This document shows positions 25,008 through 33,053 of a stretch of DNA of 64,000 nucleotides, piece by piece. The position numbers and the translations under genes were made by a program. Source of the DNA: Streptomyces pyxinae (GTDB lineage: Bacteria > Actinomycetota > Actinomycetes > Streptomycetales > Streptomycetaceae); assembly GCF_024756275.1 (NCBI RefSeq), contig NZ_JANUGQ010000007.1, positions 1 through 64,000 on the forward strand, given 5' to 3'. The notes beneath the pieces were generated by a model that did not search any database, had not been told where the DNA came from, and saw only the letters and a program-made list of their open reading frames with translations. How positions within the stretch are numbered: the first letter of the stretch is position 1; every line of letters begins with the position of its first letter.

Positions 25008-25068
25008 CCCTCGGGGTATGGTGTGCCTCCCCGGGACGAGTCCCCGGGACGAGCGGAAGGGGCGCGCG

Positions 25069-25695
25069 ATGGGTACGGCGGAGGAGACGGCCGACGACAT
25101 GCCGTGGGGCGAGGTGACCCCGGACGCGGCCCGGCGGCTGCTGGTCGCCGCCGTCGCGGCCTTCGCCGAGCGCGGCTACCACGCCACCACCACCCGGGAC
25201 ATCGCCGGCCGCGCCGGGATGAGCCCGGCCGCGCTCTACATCCACTACAAGACCAAGGAAGAGCTGCTCCACCGGATCAGCCGGATCGGCCACGTCAAGG
25301 CCCTGGCGATCCTGGAGGGAGCGGCCGGCGGCCCCGGCGGCGCGGCCGACCGGCTGGCCGACGCCGTGCGTTCCTTCGTCCGCTGGCACGCCGGGCGGTA
25401 CGACACCGCCCGGGTGGTCCAGTACGAGCTGGACGCGCTCGGTCCCGAGCACCGCGCCGAGATCCTGGAGCTGCGCCGCCGGAGCGACGCCGCCGTCCGC
25501 CGGATCCTCGAAGACGGGGTACGGGAGGGCGAGTTCGACGTGCCGGACGTGCCCGGGACCACCCTGGCGGTGCTCTCGCTCTGCATCGACGTGGCCCGCT
25601 GGTTCAACACCCGGGGCCGGCGTACGCCCGACGAGGTGGGCGCCCTCTACGCCGACCTGGTGCTGCGGATGGTGGGCGCCCCGCCCCGGCCGTGA
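25069..25695 (+). CDS. TetR-family regulator of acyl-CoA metabolism
   Basis: A 208-residue TetR regulator. The helix-turn-helix is ARRLLVAAVAAFAERGYHATTTRDIAGRAGMSPAALYIHYKTKEELLHRISRIGH, a form typical of FadR/KstR2-like TetR proteins that respond to acyl-CoA thioesters. The ATG at 25069 follows GGAAGGGG; an open frame continues upstream to 25018 without family similarity. It is convergent with the MaoC-like gene, with a hairpin between. The shared operator upstream of itself and of the MaoC-like gene suggests it controls both. Confidence 0.87.
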   Translation: MGTAEETADDMPWGEVTPDAARRLLVAAVAAFAERGYHATTTRDIAGRAGMSPAALYIHYKTKEELLHRISRIGHVKALAILEGAAGGPGGAADRLADAVRSFVRWHAGRYDTARVVQYELDALGPEHRAEILELRRRSDAAVRRILEDGVREGEFDVPDVPGTTLAVLSLCIDVARWFNTRGRRTPDEVGALYADLVLRMVGAPPRP

Positions 25696-25712
25696 GCCCG
25701 GCCCCCGTCCCG

Positions 25713-25738
25713 GACTCCGGAGCCGGATTCCCGGAGTC
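25713..25738. terminator. Hairpin between convergent TetR and MaoC-like genes
   Basis: GACTCCGG (25713-25720) pairs with CCGGAGTC (25731-25738) across a 10-base loop, placed between two stop codons 78 bases apart. Confidence 0.6.
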
Positions 25739-25773
25739 GGGGCCGGGGGCCGGGGGCGGGGCCGGCCCCGGGG

Positions 25774-26235
25774 TCAGAAGTAGTACCGGGAGACCGACTC
25801 CGCCACGCACACCGGCTTGTCGCCGCCCGCACGCTCCACGGTGACCTCGGCCGTCAGCTGGAGACCGCCGCCCGCCTCCGCGACCTCCTTGACCACGGCG
25901 GTGGCGCGCAGCCGGGAACCGACCGGCACGGCCGCCGGGAACCGCACCTTGTTCGTCCCGTAGTTGACGCCCATCCGCACCCCCTCCACCCGCATGATCT
26001 GCGGGACGAACAGGGGGAGCAGCGCGAGGGTGAGATAGCCGTGCGCGATGGTCGTCCCGAACGGCCCCGAGGCGGCCCGCTCCGGATCGACATGGATCCA
26101 CTGGTGGTCGCCGGTGGCCTCGGCGAACAGATCGATCCGCCGCTGGTCCACCTCCAGCCAGTCGCTGGGGCCCAATCGCTCACCGACCGCCGCCCGCAGT
26201 TCGTCGGCGGTGGTGAAGATCCTCGGTTCCGTCAT
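25774..26235 (-). CDS. MaoC-like (R)-enoyl-CoA hydratase
   Basis: A 153-residue hotdog-fold dehydratase of the MaoC type. The catalytic hydratase-2 motif is complete: the Asp and His in [15 protein letters not shown], followed by [18 protein letters not shown]. Conserved [22 protein letters not shown] follows. Such enzymes add water to trans-2-enoyl-CoA, or act as broad acyl-CoA dehydratases. Length is normal for the single-domain form. Its promoter region carries the AAGCGCTTGCTCA operator at 26335, shared with the TetR gene at 25069. The gene is divergent from soxR. Confidence 0.9.
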   Translation of the reverse strand: MTEPRIFTTADELRAAVGERLGPSDWLEVDQRRIDLFAEATGDHQWIHVDPERAASGPFGTTIAHGYLTLALLPLFVPQIMRVEGVRMGVNYGTNKVRFPAAVPVGSRLRATAVVKEVAEAGGGLQLTAEVTVERAGGDKPVCVAESVSRYYF

Positions 26236-26334
26236 GCCCCGCTCTCCCGTCTTGCCGGTGCTGCTCGTCCTGCCCGTCCAGTGTGGCGCCGGTCCGTGCC
26301 CGGGGTCCGCAGGCCCCTGAGGGGACGGGTTTCC

Positions 26335-26347
26335 AAGCGCTTGCTCA
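26335..26347. promoter_or_regulatory. TetR operator AAGCGCTTGCTCA, second copy
   Basis: The 13-mer is identical to that at 24995-25007, here 100 bases upstream of the MaoC-like start (minus strand) and 65 bases before the soxR GTG. It could regulate either, but the first copy belongs to the TetR beside the MaoC-like gene. Confidence 0.62.
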
Positions 26348-26411
26348 GCATGGTGGCCGGGGTGGCCCCTGTCAACGGACCGGCCGCGCGGTGTCCCGTA
26401 GGGTGGGCGAG

Positions 26412-26924
26412 GTGCCGCAGATTCCCGAGAAGGTCCCCGAGCTCACGGTCGGCCAGCTGTCCGCGCGCAGCGGGGCGGCTGTCTCGGCCCTGCACTTCTA
26501 CGAGGCCAAGGGCCTGATCAACAGCCGCCGTACCAGCGGGAACCAGCGCCGCTACGCCAGGGACGCGCTCCGCCGGGTCGCCTTCGTCCGGGCGGCCCAG
26601 CGGGTGGGCATCCCGCTGGCCACCATCCGGGAGGCGCTGGCCACCCTGCCGGAGGAGCGCACCCCCACCCGGGAGGACTGGGCGACGCTCTCCGCGGCCT
26701 GGCGCTCCGAGCTGGACGCCCGGATCCAACAGCTCGGCCGGCTGCGCGACACCCTCGCGGAGTGCATCGGCTGCGGCTGCCTGTCGCTGGAGACCTGCGA
26801 ACTCTCCAACCCGGGCGATGTGTTCGGCACCCGGCTGACCGGCTCCCGGCTGCTCGCGGAGCGCGCCCGCACCGACTGTGCCCCGAAGGCCCCGACAGCC
26901 CCGGAGACCGCGCAGGACGCCTGA
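26412..26924 (+). CDS. soxR: SoxR-type redox-sensing MerR regulator
   Basis: A 170-residue MerR-family protein. The winged helix reads [59 protein letters not shown], a dimerisation helix follows, and the [2Fe-2S] ligands are present as [19 protein letters not shown] (Cys-x2-Cys-x-Cys-x5-Cys). The cluster senses redox-active small molecules such as quinones and phenazines, and in Streptomyces SoxR answers pigmented antibiotics. The start is the GTG at 26412. The C-terminal tail after the cluster region is longer than in E. coli and Ala/Thr-rich. No SoxR-type promoter was clearly identified. Confidence 0.92.
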   Translation: MPQIPEKVPELTVGQLSARSGAAVSALHFYEAKGLINSRRTSGNQRRYARDALRRVAFVRAAQRVGIPLATIREALATLPEERTPTREDWATLSAAWRSELDARIQQLGRLRDTLAECIGCGCLSLETCELSNPGDVFGTRLTGSRLLAERARTDCAPKAPTAPETAQDA

Positions 26925-27022
26925 GCCGGCCGCGCCGGCCCGTACGCCCGCCCCGGCTCCCGCGCCCGTACGCCCCGTACGCCACGGCTCCCGCGCCCGT
27001 ACCCCGCCCCGGCCCCGGCCCC

Positions 27023-27736
27023 TCACCCGGTCAATGCCACCGCGGCGGCGACCAGTTCGGCGTTGGAGCGGGCCGGGCGGCCGTCCGGCAGGCACCGGGT
27101 GTCCTCCAGCCCCACCCGGGTGGCCAGCCCCCGTTCGCGCGCCAGCCGCAGGACCGGCCAGGCGCCGCCCTCCTCGCCGTGCAGCAGCACCGGCACACCC
27201 GGCGCCGTCCCGGCGAGCGCGGCCAGCAGTTCCCGGGCGGTCGCCGGGGCCGTCGCGGGCTCCTGGTCCGTCACCTCGGCCAGCACCCGCAGCATCCGAG
27301 GCGCCAGCGGGGAGCGGCGGAACAGCCGGGCGCCGTCGGTGCCCGACCAGATGCCGGCCTCCACGCCGATGCCGCGCTCCAGCAGGGCGGCGGCCAGTTC
27401 CTCGGCGCCCGGCTCGTGCCAGTTGACCGAGGCGTGGTCGGGCAGCACCGTCCAGGAGCGCACCCGTTCGAGCCGTCGTCCCGGGTCGGGCTCGGCCCAG
27501 CCGCCCGTGGTGACCCCGACCGGCACGTCCACCACGGCCCGGATCGCGGCCAGCGCCGCGCCCACCACCCGGGGCGCCATACTGTCCGCGCCGCACGGCG
27601 ACTTCGGGTGGACGTGCACATCCACCGCGCCCGCCGCCACCGCCTCCGCCGCCGACTCGGCCAGGGCGTCCGGAAAGAGCGGAACCGCGGCGGAGTCCCC
27701 CGCACCGCGTGCTCCGTTGAGACAGACCTGAATCAT
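27023..27736 (-). CDS. BKACE-family beta-keto acid cleavage enzyme, short form
   Basis: A 237-residue protein of the BKACE (DUF849, 3-keto-5-aminohexanoate cleavage) family, which cleaves beta-keto acids with acetyl-CoA. The start MIQVCLNGARG is typical. The metal-binding HVHPKSPCGADS holds two His, VPVGVTTGGW and SVNWHEPGAEELA follow, and the C-terminus GLEDTRCLPDGRPARSNAELVAAA carries the conserved Glu. It is shorter than the 270-300 residues of characterised enzymes, lacking parts of the substrate-binding loops, so the substrate may differ. The ATG at 27736 is chosen over one two codons upstream. Confidence 0.85.
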   Translation of the reverse strand: MIQVCLNGARGAGDSAAVPLFPDALAESAAEAVAAGAVDVHVHPKSPCGADSMAPRVVGAALAAIRAVVDVPVGVTTGGWAEPDPGRRLERVRSWTVLPDHASVNWHEPGAEELAAALLERGIGVEAGIWSGTDGARLFRRSPLAPRMLRVLAEVTDQEPATAPATARELLAALAGTAPGVPVLLHGEEGGAWPVLRLARERGLATRVGLEDTRCLPDGRPARSNAELVAAAVALTG

Positions 27737-27767
27737 GCCCACCAGGGTGCCCGGAACCCGATCGGGC

Positions 27768-28379
27768 TCACGCCACCGACGCCAGCACCCGGTGCTGTAT
27801 CCGCTTCGCGGTCCGCAGCGTCTCGGACGTCAGCACCGGCTGGGGCACCACCACCCCACAGCCCGCGCAGACCGGGCCGAACCACGGCTCCTGGGTCAGC
27901 TCGGGCCGCCACTCGATCTCGTCGCCCGCACAGACCGGGCAGCGCTCACCGGGCTCGGCCCGCAGCGCGGCGATCAGCCGGCGCAGCGCCTCCGCCAGCG
28001 GGAGCGTCGGGTGCAGGGTCGGGTCGTCGCACCGCGCCACCCCGTACCCGCCCCAGGTGCGCCGGTGCCAGTCGTCGATGGAGCCCGGCCGGCGCAGTCC
28101 GTCGTGCTTCTCGCGCTTCCGCCGCTCGGCGAACTCCTCCTCGTACGCGAGCCACACCGCCCGCGCGTCCTCCAGCTCCTTCAGCGCGGCCACCAGCCGC
28201 GCCGGATCGGCGTCCCGGTCCTCGGGCCCGAACCTGTGCCGGGTGCAGAGATGATGCCAGGTCGCCTGGTGCCCGTAAGGGGCGAACCGCTCAAGGCACT
28301 TGCGCAGCGAGTACCGTCGCAGCGCCACATCGCACTCGGGGTCGCGGACTTGTCTGGCGAGACTCCGGAAACCGGCCAT
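27768..28379 (-). CDS. Zinc-ribbon protein, unknown function
   Basis: A 203-residue protein starting MAGFRSLARQVRDPECDVALRRYSLRKCLERFAPYGHQATWHHLC; GGAGGT lies ten bases before the ATG at 28379. The middle is charged and helical (ALKELEDARAVWLAYEEEFAERRKREKHD). Near the C-terminus two Cys pairs (CPVCAGDE and VCAGCGVVV) could bind one zinc. I do not recognise a defined family, though the zinc ribbon and many Arg/Glu residues would fit a nucleic-acid or protein-binding role. The 241 bases upstream hold no other supported gene. It ends 32 bases upstream of the BKACE gene on the same strand, so the two may form an operon. Confidence 0.72.
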   Translation of the reverse strand: MAGFRSLARQVRDPECDVALRRYSLRKCLERFAPYGHQATWHHLCTRHRFGPEDRDADPARLVAALKELEDARAVWLAYEEEFAERRKREKHDGLRRPGSIDDWHRRTWGGYGVARCDDPTLHPTLPLAEALRRLIAALRAEPGERCPVCAGDEIEWRPELTQEPWFGPVCAGCGVVVPQPVLTSETLRTAKRIQHRVLASVA

Positions 28380-28620
28380 CGTACGTACCACCTCCGCCGC
28401 TGATGCTTCTGCGTCGAGACCCCGGCCCCCGGAGGAGCCGGAGGCCCGGGGAATCAAGGAATGGACGTACGGGTGCCCGGTTCGGATCCATCGAAAAAGC
28501 GGATCGACACTTTCGTGGGTAAGAAGACCCATTTTCCGGCCACCGGTCCACCGGGGTGCTCTCGCCCATCTCGCCCGCACCGCACCCGAGATGTCTGGTC
28601 GGCGGTGTCCGGCCCATCGC

Positions 28621-29904
28621 TCAGCGGTACATCAGATACCTTCGCCGCAGCTCCCGGAAGCCGGCCAGCTCCCCCCGCCAGGCGCGCACCACGTCGTCAG
28701 GACCGGCGCCCGCGTCGATCAGCGTCCGCACCCGGGAGGAGCCGGTCAGCCGGTCGATCCACTGGTCCGGGCGCCAGGCGAAGCCGGGCCAGAGGCGCTT
28801 GGCGGTGACCAGCAGGGCGATGCCGGTCCGTACCGGGTCGAACGCCCGCCGGTCGTGGACGTGCAGGTGCACCCCGCCGGCCGTGCGGCCCGCGAACTTC
28901 GAGAAGACCGGCGCGAAGTAGGCCTCCCGGACGTGCAGCCCGGGCAGCTCCAGCGCGTTCACCGCCGCCGCCCACCGCCCGTCGATCCCCTCGGCGCCCA
29001 GCAGTTCGAACGGCCGGGTGGTGCCCCGCCCCTCCGACAGATTGGTCCCCTCGAAGAGGCAGCTGCCCGCGTACACCAGTGCGGTGTCCGGCGTCGGCAT
29101 GTTGGGGCTGGGCGGCACCCACGGCAGACCGGTGGTGCCGAAGAAGTCGTCCCGCGCCCACCCCGACATCCGTACCGTCTCCAGCTCCACCGGGCGGGTC
29201 AGGAACTCCCCGTTGAACAGCCGGGCCAGTTCCGCCACCGTCATCCCGTGCGCCTGGGCGATCGGCTCCCGTCCGACGAAGGAGGCGAACGCCCGGTCCA
29301 GCACCGGCCCCAGCGCCGCCCGCCCGGTCACCGGGTTCGGCCGGTCCAGGACGAGCACCCGCTTCCCCGCGAGCCCGGCCGCCACCATGCAGTCGTGGAG
29401 CGTCCAGATGTAGGTGTAGAAGCGCGCGCCCACGTCCTGGATGTCGAAGACGACGGTGTCCACACCGGCCGCCGTGAAGATGTCCGCCAGCGCCTGACCG
29501 CTCTTCTGGTATGTGTCGTAGACCGGCAGCCCGGTCGCCGGATCGGTGTACCGCCCCTCCGAACCGCCCGCCTGGGCCGTGCCCCGGAAGCCGTGCTCCG
29601 GCCCGAAGACCGCCCGCAGATCCACCCGGGGGTCGGCGTGCATCACGTCCACGATGTGCCGGACGTCCGGGGTGACCCCGGTCGGATTGGTCACCACCCC
29701 CACCCGCCGTCCGGCCAGCTCGCGGTAGCCGCCGGCGGCCAGCCGGTCGAACCCGGTCCGCACCCGGGGCGCCTCGCCGGCCGGCGAGGCGGCGGGGACG
29801 GGGCCGGGGGATCCGGCCAGGGCCGGCCCGGCGCTCCCGCCGGTGAGCCCCGCCGCCCCCGCCGTGGAGCCGGCGATCAGCAGATCTCGTCTGGACACGT
29901 CCAT
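28621..29904 (-). CDS. Exo-beta-N-acetylmuramidase NamZ-like protein (DUF1343), Tat-exported
   Basis: A 427-residue secreted protein of the DUF1343 family, whose characterised member NamZ is an exo-acting N-acetylmuramidase in peptidoglycan recycling. The N-terminus MDVSRRDLLIAGSTAGAAGL is a twin-arginine signal. The mature part has GYRELAGRRVGVVTNPTGVTPD, the conserved FGPEHGFRGTAQAG, VDTVVFDIQDVGARFYTYIWTLHDCM, LDRPNPVTG, HGMTVAELARLFNGE, WVPPSPNMPTPDTALVYAGSCLFEGTNLSEGRGTTRPFELLGAEG and YFAPVFSKFAG, all family hallmarks. The ATG at 29904 follows GGAGGT; longer upstream starts are rejected because the Tat signal begins here. It probably removes terminal MurNAc from wall fragments outside the cell. 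Confidence 0.9.
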   Translation of the reverse strand: MDVSRRDLLIAGSTAGAAGLTGGSAGPALAGSPGPVPAASPAGEAPRVRTGFDRLAAGGYRELAGRRVGVVTNPTGVTPDVRHIVDVMHADPRVDLRAVFGPEHGFRGTAQAGGSEGRYTDPATGLPVYDTYQKSGQALADIFTAAGVDTVVFDIQDVGARFYTYIWTLHDCMVAAGLAGKRVLVLDRPNPVTGRAALGPVLDRAFASFVGREPIAQAHGMTVAELARLFNGEFLTRPVELETVRMSGWARDDFFGTTGLPWVPPSPNMPTPDTALVYAGSCLFEGTNLSEGRGTTRPFELLGAEGIDGRWAAAVNALELPGLHVREAYFAPVFSKFAGRTAGGVHLHVHDRRAFDPVRTGIALLVTAKRLWPGFAWRPDQWIDRLTGSSRVRTLIDAGAGPDDVVRAWRGELAGFRELRRRYLMYR

Positions 29905-30048
29905 GGGCGCACCTCCGGGGCTCCTCGGCCGGGGCCCGTCGCGCCGAGGAGCCCCGGAGTGGACGCCTCGCACGCTAGCGCGCCCGGCCGCCGCCGGGAA
30001 CGGGACCCGCGCACACCCGGCCCGGCTCCCTCCGTCCACCCCTTTCCG

Positions 30049-30072
30049 ATGACATACCGACCGGTTAGTCTG
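30049..30072. promoter_or_regulatory. TetR-type operator upstream of the SDR-TetR genes
   Basis: ATGACATACCGACCGGTTAG starts at 30049. Its first 13 bases are identical to the reverse complement of the element at 34260-34272 in front of the APH-acyl-CoA dehydrogenase operon, and the following GACCGGTTAGTC resembles that site's GACTGGTCGGTC. The palindromic core is ACCGACCGGT. The TetR encoded at 31152, between these two promoters, is the obvious candidate to bind both. Confidence 0.65.
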
Positions 30073-30187
30073 CCGACGGCGCCGCGGCCGTACGGCGGGA
30101 CGCACGGCGGCCGTACGGCGGCAGCCGCGACGAAGAGGTACGGCAGGCCGTACGGCGGCGGGCCGGCCGACGGAGGGAAGGGCCACC

Positions 30188-30964
30188 GTGGACTTCATGG
30201 ACACGCTGCGGGGCGCGGGCGTGGTCGTCACCGGGGCGGGCGGCGGCATCGGGGCGGCGCTCGCCCGCAGGTTCGCCGCCGCGGGCGCCCGGGTCGTGGT
30301 CAACGATCTGGACGCGGAGCGCGCCGCGTCGGTCGCCGCCGGGATCGGCGCCACCGCCGTCCCCGGGGACGCCTCCCTGGTCGTCGCGGAGGCCCGGGCG
30401 GCGCTCGGCGGGGAGATCGACGTCTACTGCGCCAACGCCGGGGTCGGCTCGCCGGGTGACGCCTTCGCGGACGAGCCGGTGTGGGCCGCCGCCTGGGACG
30501 TCAATGTCATGGCGCACGTCCGCGCGGTCCGCGCCCTGCTGCCCGGCTGGCTGGCCCGGGGCGGCGGGCGGTTCGTCTCCACCGTCTCGGCCGCCGGGCT
30601 GCTCACCATGGTCGGCGCCGCGCCCTACAGCGTCACCAAGCACGGCGCGTACGCCTTCGCGGAATGGCTGTCCCTCACCTACCGCCACCGGGGGCTGAAG
30701 GTGCACGCCATGTGCCCGCAGGGTGTGCGTACGGACATGCTCACCGCCTCCGGAGCCGCCGGCGAGCTGCTGCTCGTCCCCACCGCCGTCGAGCCCGAGG
30801 CGGTCGCGGAGGCGCTGTTCACGGGGATGGCCGAGGACCGGTTCCTGATCCTGCCGCACCCGGAGGTGGCCGGGTACTACGCGGGCCGGGCGGCCGACCC
30901 GGAGCGCTGGCTCGGCGCCATGAACGGGCTCCAGCGGCAGTGGGAGGCCATGGACCGGGAGTGA
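30188..30964 (+). CDS. Short-chain dehydrogenase/reductase
   Basis: A 258-residue SDR starting at a GTG with GGAGGGAA upstream. The cofactor site is TGAGGGIG near residue 16, and VNDLDAERA suggests NAD(H) because of the acidic residues after strand 2. ANAGVGSPGDAF, then STVSAAGLL (catalytic Ser) and YSVTKHGAYAF (Tyr, Lys) complete the active site. In place of a FabG-like end it has ILPHPEVAGYYAGRAADPERWLGAMNGLQRQWE, a form seen in SDRs that oxidise hydroxyacyl or alcohol substrates. A TetR gene follows after 187 bases. The operator at 30049 links it with the kinase-dehydrogenase operon at 31833-34205. Confidence 0.87.
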   Translation: MDFMDTLRGAGVVVTGAGGGIGAALARRFAAAGARVVVNDLDAERAASVAAGIGATAVPGDASLVVAEARAALGGEIDVYCANAGVGSPGDAFADEPVWAAAWDVNVMAHVRAVRALLPGWLARGGGRFVSTVSAAGLLTMVGAAPYSVTKHGAYAFAEWLSLTYRHRGLKVHAMCPQGVRTDMLTASGAAGELLLVPTAVEPEAVAEALFTGMAEDRFLILPHPEVAGYYAGRAADPERWLGAMNGLQRQWEAMDRE

Positions 30965-31151
30965 GCACCCCCGCGCCCCCGGGTGACCGGCCGCGGTCCG
31001 CGAGCGCCGCCCGGCAGCGGGGGCCCGCGAGCCCCGCCCGGCGGCCGGGCGTGGCCTGCCCGCACCGGCCGGACGGCCGGATGCGAAGATCCTGCCTGGC
31101 ACCGGAGCACGTCCACGACCGACGACGGAGACGCGAGAGAGGCGGCGGCGC

Positions 31152-31745
31152 ATGGCCAGGACAACGGACGGGAGCGGCACCCCCGTCCCGCAGCGGCTGC
31201 TCGCCGCCGCCACCCGGCTCTTCGCCGAGCGCGGCTACGACCGCACCTCCGTCCAGGAGATCGTGGAGGCGGCAGGCGTCACCAAGGGCGCCCTCTACCA
31301 CTACTTCGGCTCCAAGGAAGACCTGCTCCAGGAGGTCTACTCCCGGGTGCTCCGGCTCCAGCAGGAGCGGCTCGACGCCTTCGCGGAGGCCGACGCGCCG
31401 GTCGGGGAGCGGCTGCGGAACGCCGCCGCCGACGTGGTGGTCACCACCATCGAGAACCTCGACGACGCCGCCATCTTCTTCCGCTCCATGCACCACCTCA
31501 GCCCGGAGAAGAACAAGCAGGTACGTGCCGAACGACGGCGCTACCACGAGCGGTTCCGGGCCCTGATCGAGGAGGGCCAGCGGGCCGGGGTGTTCTCCCC
31601 GGCCACCCCGGCGGACCTGGTGGTGGACTACCACTTCGGCTCGGTCCACCATCTCTCCACCTGGTACCGCCCGGACGGCCCGCTCAGCCCCGAGCAGGTC
31701 GCCGGCCACCTCGCCGACCTGCTCCTCCGCGCCCTCCGGCCCTGA
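31152..31745 (+). CDS. TetR-family regulator of the adjacent acyl-CoA unit
   Basis: A 197-residue TetR protein. The binding domain is RLLAAATRLFAERGYDRTSVQEIVEAAGVTKGALYHYFGSKEDLLQEVYSRVL, and the ligand domain includes IENLDDAAIFFRSMHHLSPEKNKQVRAERRRYHERFRALIEEGQ, typical of KstR2-like regulators that release DNA on binding acyl-CoA. The ATG at 31152 is preceded by GAGAGGCGGCGGC. The gene end is duplicated: a 17-base identical copy spans the stop and a second in-frame TGA 18 bases on. It probably binds the matching operators at 30049 and 34246. Confidence 0.87.
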   Translation: MARTTDGSGTPVPQRLLAAATRLFAERGYDRTSVQEIVEAAGVTKGALYHYFGSKEDLLQEVYSRVLRLQQERLDAFAEADAPVGERLRNAAADVVVTTIENLDDAAIFFRSMHHLSPEKNKQVRAERRRYHERFRALIEEGQRAGVFSPATPADLVVDYHFGSVHHLSTWYRPDGPLSPEQVAGHLADLLLRALRP

Positions 31746-31832
31746 GCCACCCTCCGGCCCTGAGCCGCCCGCCGGGCCCTCCGCCCGCGTCAGGCGTACC
31801 GGCGCGGCTCCCGCCGGGTCCCCGCCGCCGCG

Positions 31833-33047
31833 TCAGGCGTACTTGCGCAGCTCCCGGCGGGCCAGCGAACGCTGGTGCACCTCGTCCGGGCCGTCGGCCA
31901 GCCGGAGGGTCCGGGCCGCCGCCCACAGCTCGGCGAGCGGGAAGTCCTGGCTCACCCCGGCCGCGCCGTGCAGCTGCACCGCCCGGTCGATGATGTCCAC
32001 CACCGCGCGCGGAGTGGCGATCTTGATGGCCTGGATCTCGGTGTGGGCGCCCCGGTTGCCCACCGTGTCCATCAGCCAGGCCGTCTTGAGCACCAGCAGT
32101 CGCAGTTGCTCCACCGCCACCCGGGCGTCCGCGATCCAGGCGCGCACCACGCCCTGCCGGGCCAGCTCGGTGCCGAAGGCGGTACGCGAGAGCGCCCGGC
32201 GGCACATCAGCTCGATCGCCCGCTCGGCCATCCCGATCAGCCGCATGCAGTGGTGGATGCGCCCCGGGCCCAGCCGCGCCTGCGCGATGGCGAAGCCGCC
32301 GCCCTCCTCCCCGATCAGCTGGCCGGCCGGCACCCGGGCCCCGTCGAAGACCACCTCGGCGTGGCCGCCGTGGTAGTGGTCCTCGTAGCCGTACACCCGC
32401 ATCGCCCGCCGCACCTCGACGCCGGGAGTGTCCCGGGGCACCAGCACCATCGACTGGCGGCGGCGCGGATCGGCGCCGCCGGGATCGGTCTGGCCCATCA
32501 CGATGAAGACCGCGCAGTCCGGGTGCATGGCCCCGGAGATGTACCACTTGCGCCCGGTGATCACATAGTGGTCGCCGTCCCGCTCGATCCGGGTCTCGAC
32601 GGTGGTGGCGTCCGAGGAGGCCACGCCCGGCTCGGTCATCGCGAAGGCCGACCGGATCTCCCCGGCCAACAGCGGTTCCAGCCAGCGCTTCCGCTGTCCC
32701 TCGTCGCCGAACTCGGCCAGCAGCTCCATGTTCCCGGTGTCCGGCGCCGCGCAGTTCAGTGCCGTGGGGGCGAGTTGGGGCGAGCGCCCGGTGATCTCGG
32801 CCAGCGGCGCGTACTGGAGATTGGTCAGCCCGGCGCCGTACTCCGGGTCGGGGAGGAACAGGTTCCACAGCCCCCGCCGCCGCGCCTCGGCCTTCAGCTC
32901 CTCCACCACCGGAGGGGTCTCCCACGGCGAGGCGAGCCGCTCCCGCTGCTCCCGCGCCACCTCCTCGGCCGGGTACACCCGTTCGTCCATGAAGGCGAGC
33001 AGCCGCTCCCGCAGTTCCTCGGTGCGCGCGTCGAACGCGAAGTCCAT
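31833..33047 (-). CDS. ACAD11-like acyl-CoA dehydrogenase
   Basis: A 404-residue acyl-CoA dehydrogenase-fold protein similar to the dehydrogenase half of ACAD10/ACAD11. Marks are MDFAFDARTEELRERLLAFMDERVYPAE, GLWNLFLPDPEYGAGLTNLQYAPLAEITGRSPQLAP, CAAPDTGNMELL, AFAMTEPGVASSDATTVETRIERDGDHYVITGRKWYISGAMHPDC, and RIHHCMRLIGMAERAIELMCRRALSRTAFG. Its partner gene, six bases upstream, encodes an APH-like kinase, the fused partner in ACAD10/11. That pair phosphorylates 4-hydroxyacyl-CoA and eliminates phosphate, moving the hydroxyl toward beta-oxidation. The same logic operates in the bacterial levulinate (Lva) pathway. The terminal codons are duplicated imperfectly in the spacer (43-base period). 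Confidence 0.9.
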   Translation of the reverse strand: MDFAFDARTEELRERLLAFMDERVYPAEEVAREQRERLASPWETPPVVEELKAEARRRGLWNLFLPDPEYGAGLTNLQYAPLAEITGRSPQLAPTALNCAAPDTGNMELLAEFGDEGQRKRWLEPLLAGEIRSAFAMTEPGVASSDATTVETRIERDGDHYVITGRKWYISGAMHPDCAVFIVMGQTDPGGADPRRRQSMVLVPRDTPGVEVRRAMRVYGYEDHYHGGHAEVVFDGARVPAGQLIGEEGGGFAIAQARLGPGRIHHCMRLIGMAERAIELMCRRALSRTAFGTELARQGVVRAWIADARVAVEQLRLLVLKTAWLMDTVGNRGAHTEIQAIKIATPRAVVDIIDRAVQLHGAAGVSQDFPLAELWAAARTLRLADGPDEVHQRSLARRELRKYA

Positions 33048-33053
33048 ACCGGT

